Positions 29,775-42,533 are shown, counted from the first letter of the stretch. The stretch: 64,000 nt of DNA from Calliopum simillimum (GCA_951812925.1 OX638371.1:496001-560000); one strand, 5' to 3'. Translations and numbers: made by a program. Notes: a model not told the origin generated them from the sequence alone.

Positions 29775-32204
29775 TCAACTGGTCAATACAATACTGCACA
29801 GGCAGAACATAATCGCAGCACTAAGGAGTGCAGTGACGGGTACCGTGATAATCCATGCATAGGCAATGTTACGAAACAAATGCCAATCAACGCTGCTTTC
29901 TGGTGAAATGCCTTGCTGACTATTTTCAGCTATCGATAAATTCACAGTGTCAGTGCCACTTTCAACTCCCACATCCTTGAAGTTCTTTGCAGATTCGGAA
30001 TTTGCCGGAGCAAGCTTAGACGCCGCACGTTTTTTCCGTAACGAACTTATATGACCAACAAAAACTACCGAACCTACCTTACAATGCGTTGTAGAAATAG
30101 GAAGACCAATTTTGCTCGCTAGCAGAACCGTTATAGCTGCACCAATTTCTATAGTAAAGCCCCTGAAATACAAAGACTTGCATACAAATACATATTCGCT
30201 TTAAGTGTACTTACGTTGAGGATGTTATCTTTGTTAAATCGTTTCCGATTGTTTCAATCACACGACGTCCCCATAGCCATAGGCCAATGGAAATGCCAAT
30301 CCCTCCATAAATCAGAATATAAATAGGACTTTCTGCTTTTTGCATTACAGAACCTTCCCTGTAGATCATGTACAAAGCAATCAGTGGTCCAATTGCGTTA
30401 CTGAAATGATGAATTGGTATTATTCGCTGTGGATACAATTAAACATCTTGCACTTACCTGACATCGTTTCCGCCATGAGCGAAACTTCCAAAAGTTGCTG
30501 TTAAAATTTGCAAGAAAGAAAATAGTACTGACACTTCTTCTGTTTCCTCGCCATCTGTAGTCGATCGCGAAGTTTTGAAATCGCTAATGGTTTCTTTGCT
30601 CTCAATCAGTGGAACTTTGCTTGAATTGGGAGAGAGTGTTGATGAAATCATCATCTCTAGACTAGAACCACTTTCGGTAACGTTCAATTTCTTCTTCGTA
30701 TCGGTGTCCACTTTAACTACAAGGCTGCTGGCGCTGGACTCTTCTTTCCTAAAAATTTGATTCGAAATCAAAAAAACCATTACTTTCTAAGCTATTGAAC
30801 TCACTTGTTGCTTTCAACATTGTCATCCAATATAGGTGGATTCGCTAATTGAGTATTATCGTTACGCTTGAAATAGTCTTGGATACTGCTTTTGCCATTC
30901 GATATCATTGAAGTTGTGACTATTCCTCCATTCTTTTGCTGTTCATCAATAAAGTTGAGACTTGTAATGGTAAGATCTGTGTTATCCAAGCTTGCCTTGC
31001 CCAGTAGATCCTCTGCTTTTTTAATTATTTCTGGATTTATTTTGTAACTTTCGCTAGAGTTGGTTTGCTGGATATTGTATTGCGAGAGCTTGAACGTTTT
31101 AGGTGAATTGTCAGTTAACGAGACTAATTCAGTGATTTCGGCTATTGCTGGCAACTGTTTACCATCACTTACAAGCGAAAGAGGCCGACGATTCTTCTTT
31201 GGACTGCCAGATGGTGATGACTCTTTAAATTTAATTTTATAACTTATACGTTTCTTGCAAAGATAGCCACCCACACTTACCAACGGAGTCTTCAAAATTA
31301 AACTTTACCGGATTTCTTGTACGTAGTTGTTTTGCAATTTTTCGCTTTTGCCAGGGTACAATAAACAATTGCGTTACGAGTGCGACAAACAAACCAAATA
31401 TTATACTGGATAATATTGCTATCCAAGAAGGAATATTGTCCATGTGTAATACTAAAAATTTCAATGCAAGAAATATTTAATTGAAATAAATTAAAACGTC
31501 CGAAGGCACACTTACGTTTTGGACCATCCAACACGATACTTATTAAATTTATGAAAAAAGTAGCGCCATAAAAGATTGGGAGTGAATGAAACCCAGCTTT
31601 TAGCGGATCACTAGCTAGCAAAATAAACTTTCGTATTACCAAAAACAGTAGAATACTAACACAGCCACTAAGAACTGGTGAAATAAACCAAGAGCCAACA
31701 ATTGTGCCAAGTGTGGACCACTTAAGCCCCTGTGTACCACGGGCTACCAAGCTAAAACCTATTGTCGAGCCAACAATGCTGTGTGTACCCGATATTGGTA
31801 GTTTTAAAAATGTTGCAACCAAAAGCCACACTGCGCTACTGGCCAAGGCAGCCACACAACCAAGCATCAGTTCCTTCTCTGAACCTTCGTATAAGCTAAC
31901 TTCAAGAATTCCTTTGCGCATAGTATCCGACACCTTGTAGCCTTTAAAATATTTACACAAATTACTTATGTTAAACTAAACAACAAAAAACTTAAAAGTA
32001 TAGACAATTACCAATCAAAACAGCACCAGAAATTTCACATACCGTTGCCAAAACGCATGCTTGCCTTATAGTCAAAACGCCAGAGCCAACACTCGTCCCA
32101 AATGAATTTGCAACATCATTCGCACCGATGCCGAAAGCCAATACGAATGCAATTATAAATCCTAATATAACCATCCACAGTAAGTCTGGCGAAAATGGAT
32201 CCAT
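29775..32204 (-). CDS. SLC20/PiT-type sodium-dependent phosphate transporter, 7 exons
   Basis: Minus-strand exons: 32204-32012, 31941-31516, 31451-31281, 31222-30805, 30748-30458, 30400-30215, 30162-29775. All junctions keep frame and give 690 residues (human PiT1/PiT2: 679/652). The protein imports inorganic phosphate with sodium across the plasma membrane. The two inverted PHO4 signature motifs are intact: [16 protein letters not shown] (residues 27-42) near the N-terminus and [16 protein letters not shown] in the C-terminal half. Also present are [20 protein letters not shown] and [14 protein letters not shown]. About five and four hydrophobic segments flank a long hydrophilic cytoplasmic loop (exons 4-5), rich in Ser/Lys/Asn and poorly conserved, as usual. 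The intron 31280-31223 is only 58 bases; reading through it would end at a stop. The start matches the PiT2 N-terminus ([12 protein letters not shown]). Confidence 0.92.
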
Positions 32205-33690
32205 GACAGAATACGAGGCTCTTACCTCAAATCAAAACACGCAGATATCTAATAAATAACCTACTTCCTAAAGTGATGATGGTTTCTAAGGCTATAAATT
32301 CTTTGGCTTCAAATTCTGAAGACTTTTGTTTGATTAAAAAAATATAAATCTTCAAAATTAGCAATACAAAAAATAGAAACAACTAAATTACGCGGGAACT
32401 TAATATCTTTTAAAGAAAATGTCCGTGGTCTCTTCATATGTTTAAACAGCCGAATTTGCGCTTGAATTTCATTTTCGATATTTTCATAGCTTTAGATAAA
32501 TCGACAAGGAGTATACTATTTCTTTTTTGTAAACACTAAAACTAAGTAAGTAATCACTTAGTTCTGACAAAGTAGCCGCATCAATTAATAGCGCCAAGGA
32601 CGAAAGAAATTTTTAATATAAACTATCGGAAATATGACCACCAACCGCAAAGGAAACCAATTGACCGAAGGTTTGTTGAAGAGGTAGCTTAAGTATATGA
32701 TGGCGAACTGAATTCAAAGGCTAATAATGGTATTTTTGGTTTATACTTTGGGTTAAAATATATGTATTAGCGTGCGATTTTTTTCTTCCAAAAATTGGTA
32801 GTAAATGGGTTTTATGGTTTTCGGCTCTTCTATTCAATTTATTGTTGATTTCTGTTGTTGGATCAACTGAATTTCGTTCTTGTTATGATGAGAAATAGAA
32901 CGATGCTGGCTTTGTTGTTGCGTGTGACTCTGTACCGAGTATCTAAAAGTACGAGAGACTTTTGTTACAATTTTTTCAATAATCACTAATATGCAGCTAC
33001 TAATAATAAAGGAATTTCCCATTTAAAAATAAAGTGTGTCAAAGTCGATTGATGGAGTGCCGCACCTGGCGTTCAGGACAGCATAATTTGTTACTGGTCA
33101 GAACGAAAAGTAGAAACATGTCTGAAATGAAAAATTTGTTTATCATTATGTGCCACAACTATTTAAAATGGTTAAAAACCTAAATCGGAAAACGTGTTGT
33201 TGCGATACAAGCGCACACGGAACTGATATTTGTACAAAGATGTTTTTTTTCTATTTCAAATTTTAGTGTAAAATAAAATTAAATTTTTCGATCAGTACTG
33301 GATTCAACTAGCATTCGCTGGCTTTTATTTCATATTCTAGTTGAATCTAGTAAATTGTGCACATCTTGGAAAATTCAATTGTCTTTGTTCCATTGTGAAT
33401 AGCGAAAAAAATCAAATCTAACAAAAGGAAAATTGATTGCAATTCAAATTACAATGCCAATGACAAATGTTTTTTAAACACTGAAAACATGTGTGTACTC
33501 GTATGTGCGAATTAGCTCAATTAACAATGAAATACTGAAGCTTCGATTGCAGTATTAGATATGAGATGTATATCACTCTAATGTATATAATTTCACTAAC
33601 AATAGATCTAGAGTTTTACAGTAAGGTGAAATTTCGAAAAAACGTTATTATCGACATTTTAGCTAATAAAATTCGAAATACATATTTTTT
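32205..33690. other. Upstream region of the phosphate transporter
   Basis: No second gene is convincing. Just upstream of the ATG the minus strand shows a GAG|GTAAGAG sequence (about 32223) that might be a donor of a non-coding 5' exon. A 62-codon minus-strand frame (33022-32834) starting MGNSFIISSCILVIIEKIV has a hydrophobic N-terminus and a Gln/His-rich tail, but it has no known relative and may be chance. Confidence 0.35.
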
Positions 33691-34262
33691 TTTTTTGCTC
33701 ACAAAGCCCAATTTGGATTAAACCAAACTTTTCTTGTTTAATTCTTACAAACATTAATTAATCAAAAGGTGTTGCTAGGACCTAGTTTCCGAGATAGTGT
33801 ATTCGGAAGATCCGGATACAGCATTTATACCGGTATACGTACTGAACCATTTGATGGATTTTCTGTTTTCATATGAAAGTTATTTTAACAGGCTACAAAA
33901 TTGGTGTGCAAGATTCTTATGTCCGAGTAAAGGTCTCCAGGTATAGCGAATTTTCGATCATTTTGATCAGTTTATTTCAGGCTTATTAACCCGTGGTTTT
34001 AGTAACAATATATACGTCGAAAGCCTAGTTCATTTCCTTTCATGGAATATTCCATTTGCTTCATTAGTACATTTGTTAAATTACCTTTCATATGACAACA
34101 ATATTTTTAAACTCTATCAAGGGGTACAGAGCTTATACTCATCTTCTGATGGCTATACCTTTGAACTAGGTCCGAGTTACACTTTTAGTTGTTGTTGGAA
34201 TTAATTTCTGAAACCCTATTTTGCTAAATAAAAGAAATTGGGCTTTGGGACCAAAACTAAAC
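33690..34262. mobile_element. Diverged fold-back element of the 'CATCGGAAGATC' group
   Basis: The outer ends ACAAAGCCCAATTTGG (33702) and AAATTGGGCTTTGGG (34235) are inverted. The inner arms carry TCGGAAGATCCGGATA and TTTCATATGACAACAATATT as in the elements at 8996 and 23349. More eroded than those two. Confidence 0.6.
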
Positions 34263-35560
34263 ATGTTCCTTTTTTATATACACTGATTATTATTATTTAT
34301 TTATTACAGCCTTTCAAGGCAAAAAGTTTGGTTTATCGCACTACTCATTCCAAACATTCTAGAGACCGTAATAAAATAACCGTATCAAGCCGAGATTTTG
34401 AGTAGCACGGTGGTGATGAACCACTTAATAACCTTCAAAAATTTTAAAGAAATCTCAGCTCACTCTTTTGTCACTCTCTTTCAGATTTTTAGTGGTAATC
34501 GAGGAATTTCGAAAAATATTTGTGTTTAATCAGTTTTATGTACACAAATTATTGTATTGCACTACAACTCTACTTACGTGTTTAATACACCGTACTGAAG
34601 CTGAAATCAATTAGAGCATTGCGTGCAACGTCTAAAAAGAAAATTGTAAACTGCAGTATTTTTTTTTTTATTTTAAGTTTTTGCTACAGCAAATTCTATT
34701 GAGAGGTATAAATAGCACATAGTCGGCACCCGAACGAAAACCCACCTTCCCCGCACTTGTTGGCAACCCACTGGAATTGTGGAATCGTCCTTCAGTTTTT
34801 TTGACGTTTAGTTTTTAACTGCAAATCGCATGATAATTTCAGTTAATAATTCCATCAGCTGAATAATTCTCTTAGACACAAGAGCGTAAACAGTAGATAA
34901 CTATTCTGGCTTCGTTCGTAATTGTTCCATAACCATGGATTTTGTCTTAGCGAAGTTTTGAGTGAAATCTCTAGTTATTCTGATATTTAGCTGCAATATC
35001 TCAGTAATGGTAAACAATTTCATATTGCAGATTTTTCTAGGGTGGTCATCGAGTTTTGTATATTGACCACCCTTTCCCCCCATATATACGCCCATTACTG
35101 AGTTAATCATTTAATATTTCAAGCTTTAAATTCTTATTAGCCAATTGAAAAAAATATTCACGAGGACAAAATAAGCCCATTTTTCACATGGATAGGCATT
35201 ATATCGATACCTTAGGGCGCTATAGTCCTATCTCCACTTTTTGCGTTGTTGTATCCTTGTGGGGTTCTTTACCGAGTGGACAACTGTGGCAAGTCATCTC
35301 CTATACTTTCGTTTTGTTGGGGCTACATCCACTTTTTTACTTCGTTTAAGCAATTTTTTTTCATACTTCGTTTGTTTTCTCCTCAAATTTTGACCGAAAA
35401 TTCTAAGTTACTGATATTTTCACATCAAATCTCATCATTACTCCTGTTGCCCAAAGGCTTCATTATACTGGGTGGGCGGGAATCGGTAAAACACCGGACA
35501 ATGTAAGATTCCTGTTACTATTCCGAACTCACTTTTCCTCACGGAGTTATTTGTGTCGTT
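34263..35560. other. Intergenic sequence without recognised genes
   Basis: AT-rich sequence with no supported open frame or repeat structure. Confidence 0.45.
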
Positions 35561-35576
35561 ATTTCTGAAAGTCCAT

Positions 35577-35740
35577 AAAAGATGCAAAAGCAATGTCATA
35601 CACATTTTGTGCCATCAGTTATTTGAGCAATATCATTTTTTCAACTTAATGCCATCAAGTAAACATTTCGGGAAAATAGCGCATAATTTAATTAATTTCT
35701 ACCAAAACGTCAGACATTACTTTGCCTCTTTACCTGACTT
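35577..35740. mobile_element. MITE, 'GAGGCAAAAGTAATG' family
   Basis: GATGCAAAAGCAATGTCATA at the left and GACATTACTTTGCCTC at the right are imperfect inverted ends. The interior matches 7240-7380 (TTTCAAC.TAATG.CATCAA). Confidence 0.5.
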
Positions 35741-35859
35741 TCAAAACTAACGCCTCCAATAATTCCGTTGGTTTTGCGAATTTCGAAAAATATAACTAAG
35801 AGACTAAGAACAAAGGTGTACATAAAATAATATCTAACATTTTATATAAGATATAGGGA

Positions 35860-38780
35860 TCCGTTCTAAATCTTGAAAATCAAAATCTTGAAAAAGCAAA
35901 ATCTTGAAAAAAACAAAATCTTGAAAATCAAAATCTTGAAAAAAAAAATCTTGAAACAAATAATCTTGAAAAAAAAAAATCTTGAAAATAATATATTGGA
36001 TGGGATCCCTTCTAAATCTCGAAAACCAAAATCTCGAAAAAGCAAAATCTCGAAAAAAAAAGCAAAATCTTGAAAATCAAAATCTCGAAAAAAAAAATCT
36101 TGAAACAAATAATCTCGAAAAAACAAAATCTTGAAAAAAATATATTGGATATATTGGGTTGGGGTCTTTTGACAGAATTTTAAAATCTAGAAAACCAAAA
36201 TCTTGAAACTCAAAATCTTGAAAAAGCAAAATCTTGAAAAAAAGCTAAATCTTGAAAACCAAAATCTAGAAAAAAAAAAATCTTGAAACAGAAAATCTTG
36301 AAAAAACAAAATCTTGAAAAAAATAATCTTGAAAAATAAAATCTTGAAAAAAATATATTGGATATATTCTATACTGATCCGCGGCCGAAGGCCGCCGCGA
36401 AGCCGGTGTCGGGGGTTGGGGTCTTTGGGATCCCTACTAAATCTCGAAAACCAAAATCTCGAAAACCAAAATCTCGAAAAAAAAAAATCTTGAAAATCAA
36501 AATCTCGAAAAAAAAAATCTCGAAACACATAATCTCGAAAAAACAAAATCTTGAAAAACATAATCTCGAAAAAAAAAATCTTGAAAATCAAAATCTTGAA
36601 AAAAAGCATCTTAAATAATCTCGAAAAAAAAATCTCGAAAAAAAAATCTTGAAAAAAATATATTGGGGGTTGGGGTCTTTTGACAGAATTTTAAAATCTA
36701 GAAAACCAAAATCTTGAAGTCAAAATCTTGAAAATCAAAATCTTGAAAAACAAAATCTTGAAAAATCAAAATCTTGAAAAGTAAAATCTTGAAAAAAAAA
36801 ATCTTGAAAAATACATCAAAATTGCCGCAGTAATTTAAAACAAAAGTAGGGGTAAGTGGGCGGCCTACGGCCGCTGCTCAGGATTTAAACCCGTCAGACA
36901 TCCGACACCTGCTTCGCGGCGGCCTTCGGCCGCGTATCAGTATAGAATATGGGTTGGGGTCTTATGACAGAATTTTAAAATCTAGAAAACCAAAATCTTG
37001 AAGTCAAAATCTTGAAAATCAAAATCTTGAAAAACAAAATCTTGAAAAATCAAAATCTTGAAAAGTAAAATCTTGAAAAAAAAAATCTTGAAAAAAACAT
37101 CAAAATTGCCGCAGTAATTTAACATAATAGTAGGGGTAAGTGGGCGGCCTACGGCCGCTGTTCAGGATTCAAACCCGTCAGACATCCGACATCGGCTTCG
37201 CGGCGGCCTTCGGCCGCGGATCAGTATGGAATATGTCCAATATATTTTTTTCAAGATTTTGCCTTTTCAAGATTCTGAGTTTCAAGATTTAGAAGGGATC
37301 CCATAGAATATATCCAATATATTTTTTTCAAGATTTTGTTTTTCAAGATTATTTTTTTCAAGATTTTGTTTTTTCAAGATTTTCTGTTTCAAGATTTTTT
37401 TTTTTTAGATTTTGATTTTCAAGATTTAGCTTTTTTTCAAGATTTTGCTTTTTCAAGATTTTGAGTTTCAAGATTTAGAAGGGATCCCATATATTGGATA
37501 TATTCTATACTGATCCGCGGCCGAAGGCCGCCGCGAAGCCGGTGTCGGATGTCTGACGGGTTTAAATCCTGAGCAGCGGCCGTAGGCCGCCCACTTACCC
37601 CTACTTTTGTTTTAAATTACTGCGGCAATTTTGGGGTTGGGGTCTTTTGACAGAATTTTAAAATCTAGAAAACCAAAATCTTGAAGTCAAAATCTTGAAA
37701 ATCAAAATCTTGAAAAACAAAATCTTGAAAAATCAAAATCTTGAAAAGTAAAATCTTGAAAAAAAAAAAATCTTGAAAAAAACATCAAAATTGCCGCAGT
37801 AATTTAACATAATAGTAGGGGTAAGTGGGCGGCCTACGGCCGCTGTTTAGGATTTAAACCCTTCAGACATCCGACACCGGCTTCGCGGCGGTCTTCGACC
37901 GCGGATTAGTATAGAATATATCCAATATATTTTTTTCAAGATTTTGTTTTTCAAGATTATTTTTTTCAAGATTTTGTTTTTTCAAGATTTTCTGTTTCAA
38001 GATTTTTTTTTTTCTAGATTTTGATTTTCAAGATTTAGCTTTTTTTCAAGATTTTGCTTTTTCAAGATTTTGAGTTTCAAGATTTAGAAGGGATCCCGCA
38101 ATTTTGATGTATTTTTCAAGATTTTTTTTTTTTCAAGATTTTACTTTTCAAGATTTTGATTTTTCAAGATTTTGTTTTTCATGATTTTGATTTTCAAGAT
38201 TTTGACTTCAAGATTTTGGTTTTCTAGATTTTAAAATTCTGTCAAAAGACCCCAACCCATAGAATATATCCAATATATTTTTTTCAAGATTTTGTTTTTC
38301 AAGATTATTTTTTTCAAGATTTTGTTTTTTCAAGATATTCTGTTTCAAGATTTTTTTTTCTAGATTTTGATTTTCAAGATTTAGCTTTTTTTCAAGATTT
38401 TGCTTTTTCAAGATTTTGAGTTTCAAGATTTAGAAGGGATCCCAAAAAATATATTGTATGTCTGATGGGTTTAAATCCTGAGCAGCGACCGCAGGCCGCC
38501 CACTTACCCCTACTTTTATTTTAAATTACTGCGGCAATTTTGATGTTTTTTTCGGGATCCCTTCTAAATCTTGAAAATCAAAATCTTGAAAAAGCAAAAT
38601 CTTGAAAAAGCAAAATCTTGAAGAAAAGCAAAATATTGAAAATCAAAATCTTGAAAAAAATATATTGGATATATTATATACTGATCCGCGGCCGAAGACC
38701 GCCGCGAAGCCGGTGTCGGATTTTTGAGAGTTTTAAATCCTGAGCTGCGGCTGCAGCAATTTTGATGTTTTTTTTAAGAT
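35860..38780. repeat. Strand-switching minisatellite of AATCTTGAAAA units with GC-rich modules
   Basis: Roughly 2.9 kb built from 11-16-base units of the form AAAATCTTGAAAA (variants TCTCGAAAA, TCTAGAAAA). The array is forward from 35870 to about 37130 and again near 37660-37790, and reversed (TTTTTCAAGATTTTG) in 37250-37480, 37930-38230 and 38270-38440. Higher-order blocks start with GGGGTTGGGGTCTTTTGACA or GGGATCCCTTCTAAATC. GC-rich hairpin modules interrupt it near 36372-36412, 36850-36950, 37137-37225, 37505-37600, 37823-37910, 38455-38520 and 38680-38755. Because the unit lacks stop codons in some frames, open frames of 70-140 codons occur on both strands, but they look incidental. Confidence 0.85.
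36850..36950 (+). repeat. GC-rich double-hairpin module inside the minisatellite
   Basis: The complete forward copy contains GGGGTAAGTGGGCGGCCTAC, then GGATTTAAACCCGTCAGACA, CCGACACCTGCTTCGCGG and CGGCCTTCGGCCGCG. It has two 6-bp GCGGCC/GGCCGC stems with 3-base loops. Other copies are listed with the array. The same module lies in the ENOX intron transposon at 9560-9665. Confidence 0.8.
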
Positions 38781-41341
38781 TTTTATACCCTACACCCAGG
38801 GTATATTCACTTTGTCCTACCGTTTGTAACGCAGAGGAGGCGTGGCAGATACAGCAAAGTATATATATTCTTGATCAGCGTCACCTCCTGAGTCGATATA
38901 GCCATGTCCGTCTGTTTGGCTGGCTGTGTGTGGAAATACATTTTATGGGAAAACTAAGCAAGATAATTCAATGAAATTTGGTGCACAGCGTCCGTCGTTA
39001 AAGTTAGCTCGGGGGACTGAAAATGGCTGAAATCGGTCAACGGACACGCCTATCGCCCATACAAAAAATATATTTAAAATGCTACTTTTGGATTATTTTT
39101 CAGGGTTTGATCTGCTGACTATAAAATAGCTATAGCAACGAAAATTTGCTGAACTGTGCTGCGTCAGTTATTGCGTTTTACATTTTGGGCTTACTGCTTG
39201 CTGTGCTTTCTTTCAACGAACGAAGTCAAAGCAATTCAAGCAAGCACATTTTTGTTTTTGTGCTCTGCTATTGCTTTTGTTATTGAAAAAAGCAAAGTTT
39301 TAACCAAGCAAGCACAAACACGAAGCGAAGCGTAACTCCGTTTGTGCTTTTGCTTTTTATTTAACTCGGCTGTTTGAACTTCGGATTTTCGCTGTACACA
39401 GCAGAAACAACTTTCAGGATTGCCACATGTTTTTTTTTTTTTAATTTGCTTAAACCATAAATTTAAAAAAAAAAAATTTAATTTTAGCCTTAAACCACTT
39501 AGATAAACTTTTAAAAAATCCAACATATTTTTTTATGGTTGCCACCTGGTTTTTTTAATAAAATCAAAATTTTTTTCAATAAAATGCTTAAAATCATCAT
39601 TTTCTCTCTATAAATTGACATCTTGGGTCCAAAAACGACGAAACAAAAATTTAGGGTTGCCATATTAGGGTTGCCAGACGTTTTTTCGCAAAATTGCATT
39701 TCTTTGCTAACTTTCTGTATTGAATGTTATAGAATCGACCCAAAAACTCATAGTAAATTTTTTGGGGCTGCCACCTCCCGAAGCGAATCATTTTTTTTTT
39801 TGGGAATTCCTCCCGCAAACGGATCAGTAACGGATCCTTAACGGATAAAAAAGCGGAGATATGAACCGTGTGGCACACTGGGCTGGTTTTTTTAATAAAA
39901 TCAAAATTTTTTTCCCATAAATTCCTTAAATCAACATTTTCACTCTATAAATTGACACAGTGGGTCTAAAAATAACAGAACAAAATATATGGCAACCCTA
40001 AATTTTTTTTTTCGTTTTTTTTACTCAAGATGTTAATTTATAGACAGAAAATGTTGATTTCAGTAATTTATTGAAAGAAAATTTTTATTAAAAAAAAAAA
40101 CAGGTGGCAACCCTAAAAAAATTACAATGGGTTTTTAGGTCGACCCTTTAACTTTTCAATAAAGAAAGTTATCAAAGAAAGGCAATTTTGCGAAAAAACG
40201 TCTGGCAACCCTAATATGGCAACCCTAAATTTTGTTTCGTTGTTTTTGGACCCAATATGTTAATTTATAGAGAGAAAATGGTGTTTTAAGGAATTTTTTG
40301 GAAGAAAATTTTTATTTAAAAAAAAACCAAGTGGCAACCTAAAAAAATTACAATGGGTTTTGGGTCGATCCTATAACTTTTCAATAAAGAAAGTCAGCAA
40401 AGAAAGGCAATTTTGCGAAAAAACGTCTTGCAACCCTAATATGGCAACCCTAAATTTTTGTTTCGTTGTTTTTGGACCCAAGATGTCAATTTATAGAGAG
40501 AAAATTATGATTTTTAGCAATTTATTGAAAAAAAGTTTTGATTTTATTAAAAAAACCAGGTGGCAACCCTAAAAAATATGTTAGATTTTTTAAAAGTTTA
40601 TCTAAGCGGTTTAAGGCTAAAATAAATTTTTTTTTTTTTTTAATGTATGGTTTAAGCTATTTTTACAAAAAAAAAAAAACCAGGTGGTAACCTGAATCTT
40701 TATGCTTCCTTTTGCTATTGCTTCGTTCTCTTTCGAAAGCATAGCAGCAGTGAAGCAAACATTTTGAAATAATCGACTTCAACTGTAGCAGCAAGCGATC
40801 GGATTTCGAAAAAGAGCTTCGGCTCTGCTACTGCTTATGAATTGAAAAAACAGCACAGCACAGCAGACAGTTCAATTTTAAATTTGTGCTTCGACTGTAG
40901 TGCTGTGCTGCGTAATTTTTCTATAGTCGCAGCACAGCAAATCAATAGGCTAAAAAATAGCTCAGCAAAATCAAACCCTGTTATTTTTCACGATAATGCA
41001 AACAAAATACACATACAAAATACACATTAAAATACACATAAATACTACGAATTGTAAGCGCAAGCTCTGAGAAAAAACTGCGCGAATTCGGACAAGAGGG
41101 CGTGGCACCTCCCATATAAGCAAAAGGTTTAAAACGCTATACTGAAAACAGTTTTTGAGATAATCCAACCAAATTTCACTGAAATACTAAGAACTATAAA
41201 TTCAAACTCTGAGAAAAAACTTGGTGAATTCGGACAAGAGGGCGTGGCAACTCCCATTTAAGCAAAATTTTCAAAATACTGCTGTGTAGGGTATTTAATG
41301 TTTGGCCAGGTCAAAAGTAACACCCTTACTAGTTTTTTTTC
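38781..41341 (+). mobile_element. Mini-me/DINE-1-like element, split by a hAT insertion
   Basis: The left part (38781-39100) has TATACCCTACACCCAGGGTA, GTAACGCAGAGGAGGCGTGG, ATATATATTCTTGATCAGCG, TCACCTCCTGAGTCGATATA and GTCCGTCTGT. The right part (40989-41341) continues with the AAGAGGGCGTGGCACCTCCC blocks and ends near CACCCTTACTAGTTTTTT. It is interrupted at 39101-40980. Confidence 0.75.
39101..40980. mobile_element. hAT-type fold-back element with 8-bp target duplication
   Basis: 1880 bp with inverted ends CAGGGTTTGATCTGCTGA / CAGGGTTTGATTTTGCTGA and target duplication TTATTTTT (39093-39100, 40981-40988). The CAGGG start and 8-bp duplication are hAT hallmarks. The arms (about 39410-39800 and 40100-40690) are long imperfect inverted repeats with GGGTTGCCATATTAGGGTTG motifs. 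Outer segments are rich in AGCA/TGCT. No transposase. The empty site is readable in the mini-me copy at 16040-16100. Confidence 0.85.
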
Positions 41342-41500
41342 ATTTTGCATTTTGACAAAACAACCTAACTCGAACTTTTCAGGAGAGCTAAAAAACTGTT
41401 TAACTGCTTTTCAATAATGTGGCTCAATTTCGTTGATCCAGCGACGTATCTCCTCTTTCAATACATTTTTACTTATCTTTATCTGTCAGCCGTCAAATCA

Positions 41501-42215
41501 TTTTTATACCCTACACCCAGGGTATATTCACTTTGTCCTTCCGTTTGTAACGCAGAGAAGGAGGCGTGGCAGATATAGAAAAGTATATTTATTCTTGATC
41601 AGCATCACCTCCTGAGTCGATATAGCCATGTTCGTCTGACTGGCTGGCTGGCTGTGTGTGGAAATACATTTTTTGGGTAAACCAAGCAAGATAATTCAAT
41701 GAAATTTGGTACACAGCCTCCGTCGCCAAAGTTAGATCGGGGGATTGAAAATGAGCGAAATCGGTCAACGGACACTCCTACCCCCCATACAAAAAAAAAG
41801 AATTGTAAGCGCAAGCTGTAAGTAAAAACTGGGCGAATTCAGACAAGAGGGCGTGGCACCTCTCATATAAGCAAAAGCTTCAAAATGCAGTTTTTTGAGA
41901 TAGTCAAACTAAATTTTACTCGGACACTAAGAACTATAAATGCGAGCTTTAAGCGAAAACTGGATAAAATCGGACAAGAGGGCGTGGCACATCCCATATA
42001 AGCAAAATCTTCAAAATGCTATACTGAAAACATTTTTTGAGATAATCCAACCAAATTTCACTCAAATATTAAGAACTATAAATGCAAACTCTGTAAAACT
42101 GGGTAAATTCGGACAAGAGGGCGTGGTACCTCCCATATAAGCAAAATTTTCAAAATACTGCTGTGTAGGGTACTTAATGTTTGACCAGGCCAAAGGTAAC
42201 ACTCTTACTAGTTTT
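41501..42215 (+). mobile_element. Mini-me/DINE-1-like element, intact copy
   Basis: The same plan as at 38781, with core TTCTTGATCAGCATCACCTC and GAGTCGATATAGCCATGTTC, then a CTGG/GTCTG repeat. After GGACACTCCTACCCCCCATA come three tandem ~110-bp blocks with GACAAGAGGGCGTGGCACCT. It ends near AACACTCTTACTAGTTTTTT. Non-coding. Confidence 0.75.
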
Positions 42216-42533
42216 TTTCTTTTGGTTAGCAACACATCACCGCTCGAATGGCGATGAGTGCAAATCTTGCGTGAACTATGGGACACCCTTATATCCCTGG
42301 AACTAGAAACTATAGAGATAAGGTGATTAAACCAAAAGAAGAGCATTTAAATTTTATATTTGTTATAACTTAAATCCTGGAAAATTGTCTTATCTCGAGA
42401 TAGGTTGTTTTGTCAAAGGTCCACAGATATCGTTATATAAAATAACATCCAATTTTAAATAACCACTGTTTGAATCCTTCTGTTTGCACTTCCCTAAAAT
42501 TTTTAAAATGTAGATAGGTCTAAAGCGCTTTAA

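Noticed and set aside
31255..31281. A 27-base intron in the phosphate transporter (GTAAGT…GCAAG)
   Set aside because: It is too short for splicing and leads to a stop. The acceptor at 31223 gives a 58-base intron and keeps the frame.
32834..33022. Small minus-strand frame as a secreted peptide gene
   Set aside because: The hydrophobic start is suggestive, but there is no cleavage site, conservation or transcript evidence; mentioned only under the upstream region.
35866..38426. Open frames of up to 140 codons rich in Phe/Lys/Ile/Leu on both strands
   Set aside because: They are translations of the AATCTTGAAAA minisatellite, which lacks stops in some frames. Composition is repetitive on both strands and no start context stands out.
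35860..38780. CRISPR-like array
   Set aside because: Units are too short, without unique spacers, and the organism is an animal. Minisatellite structure explains the repeats.
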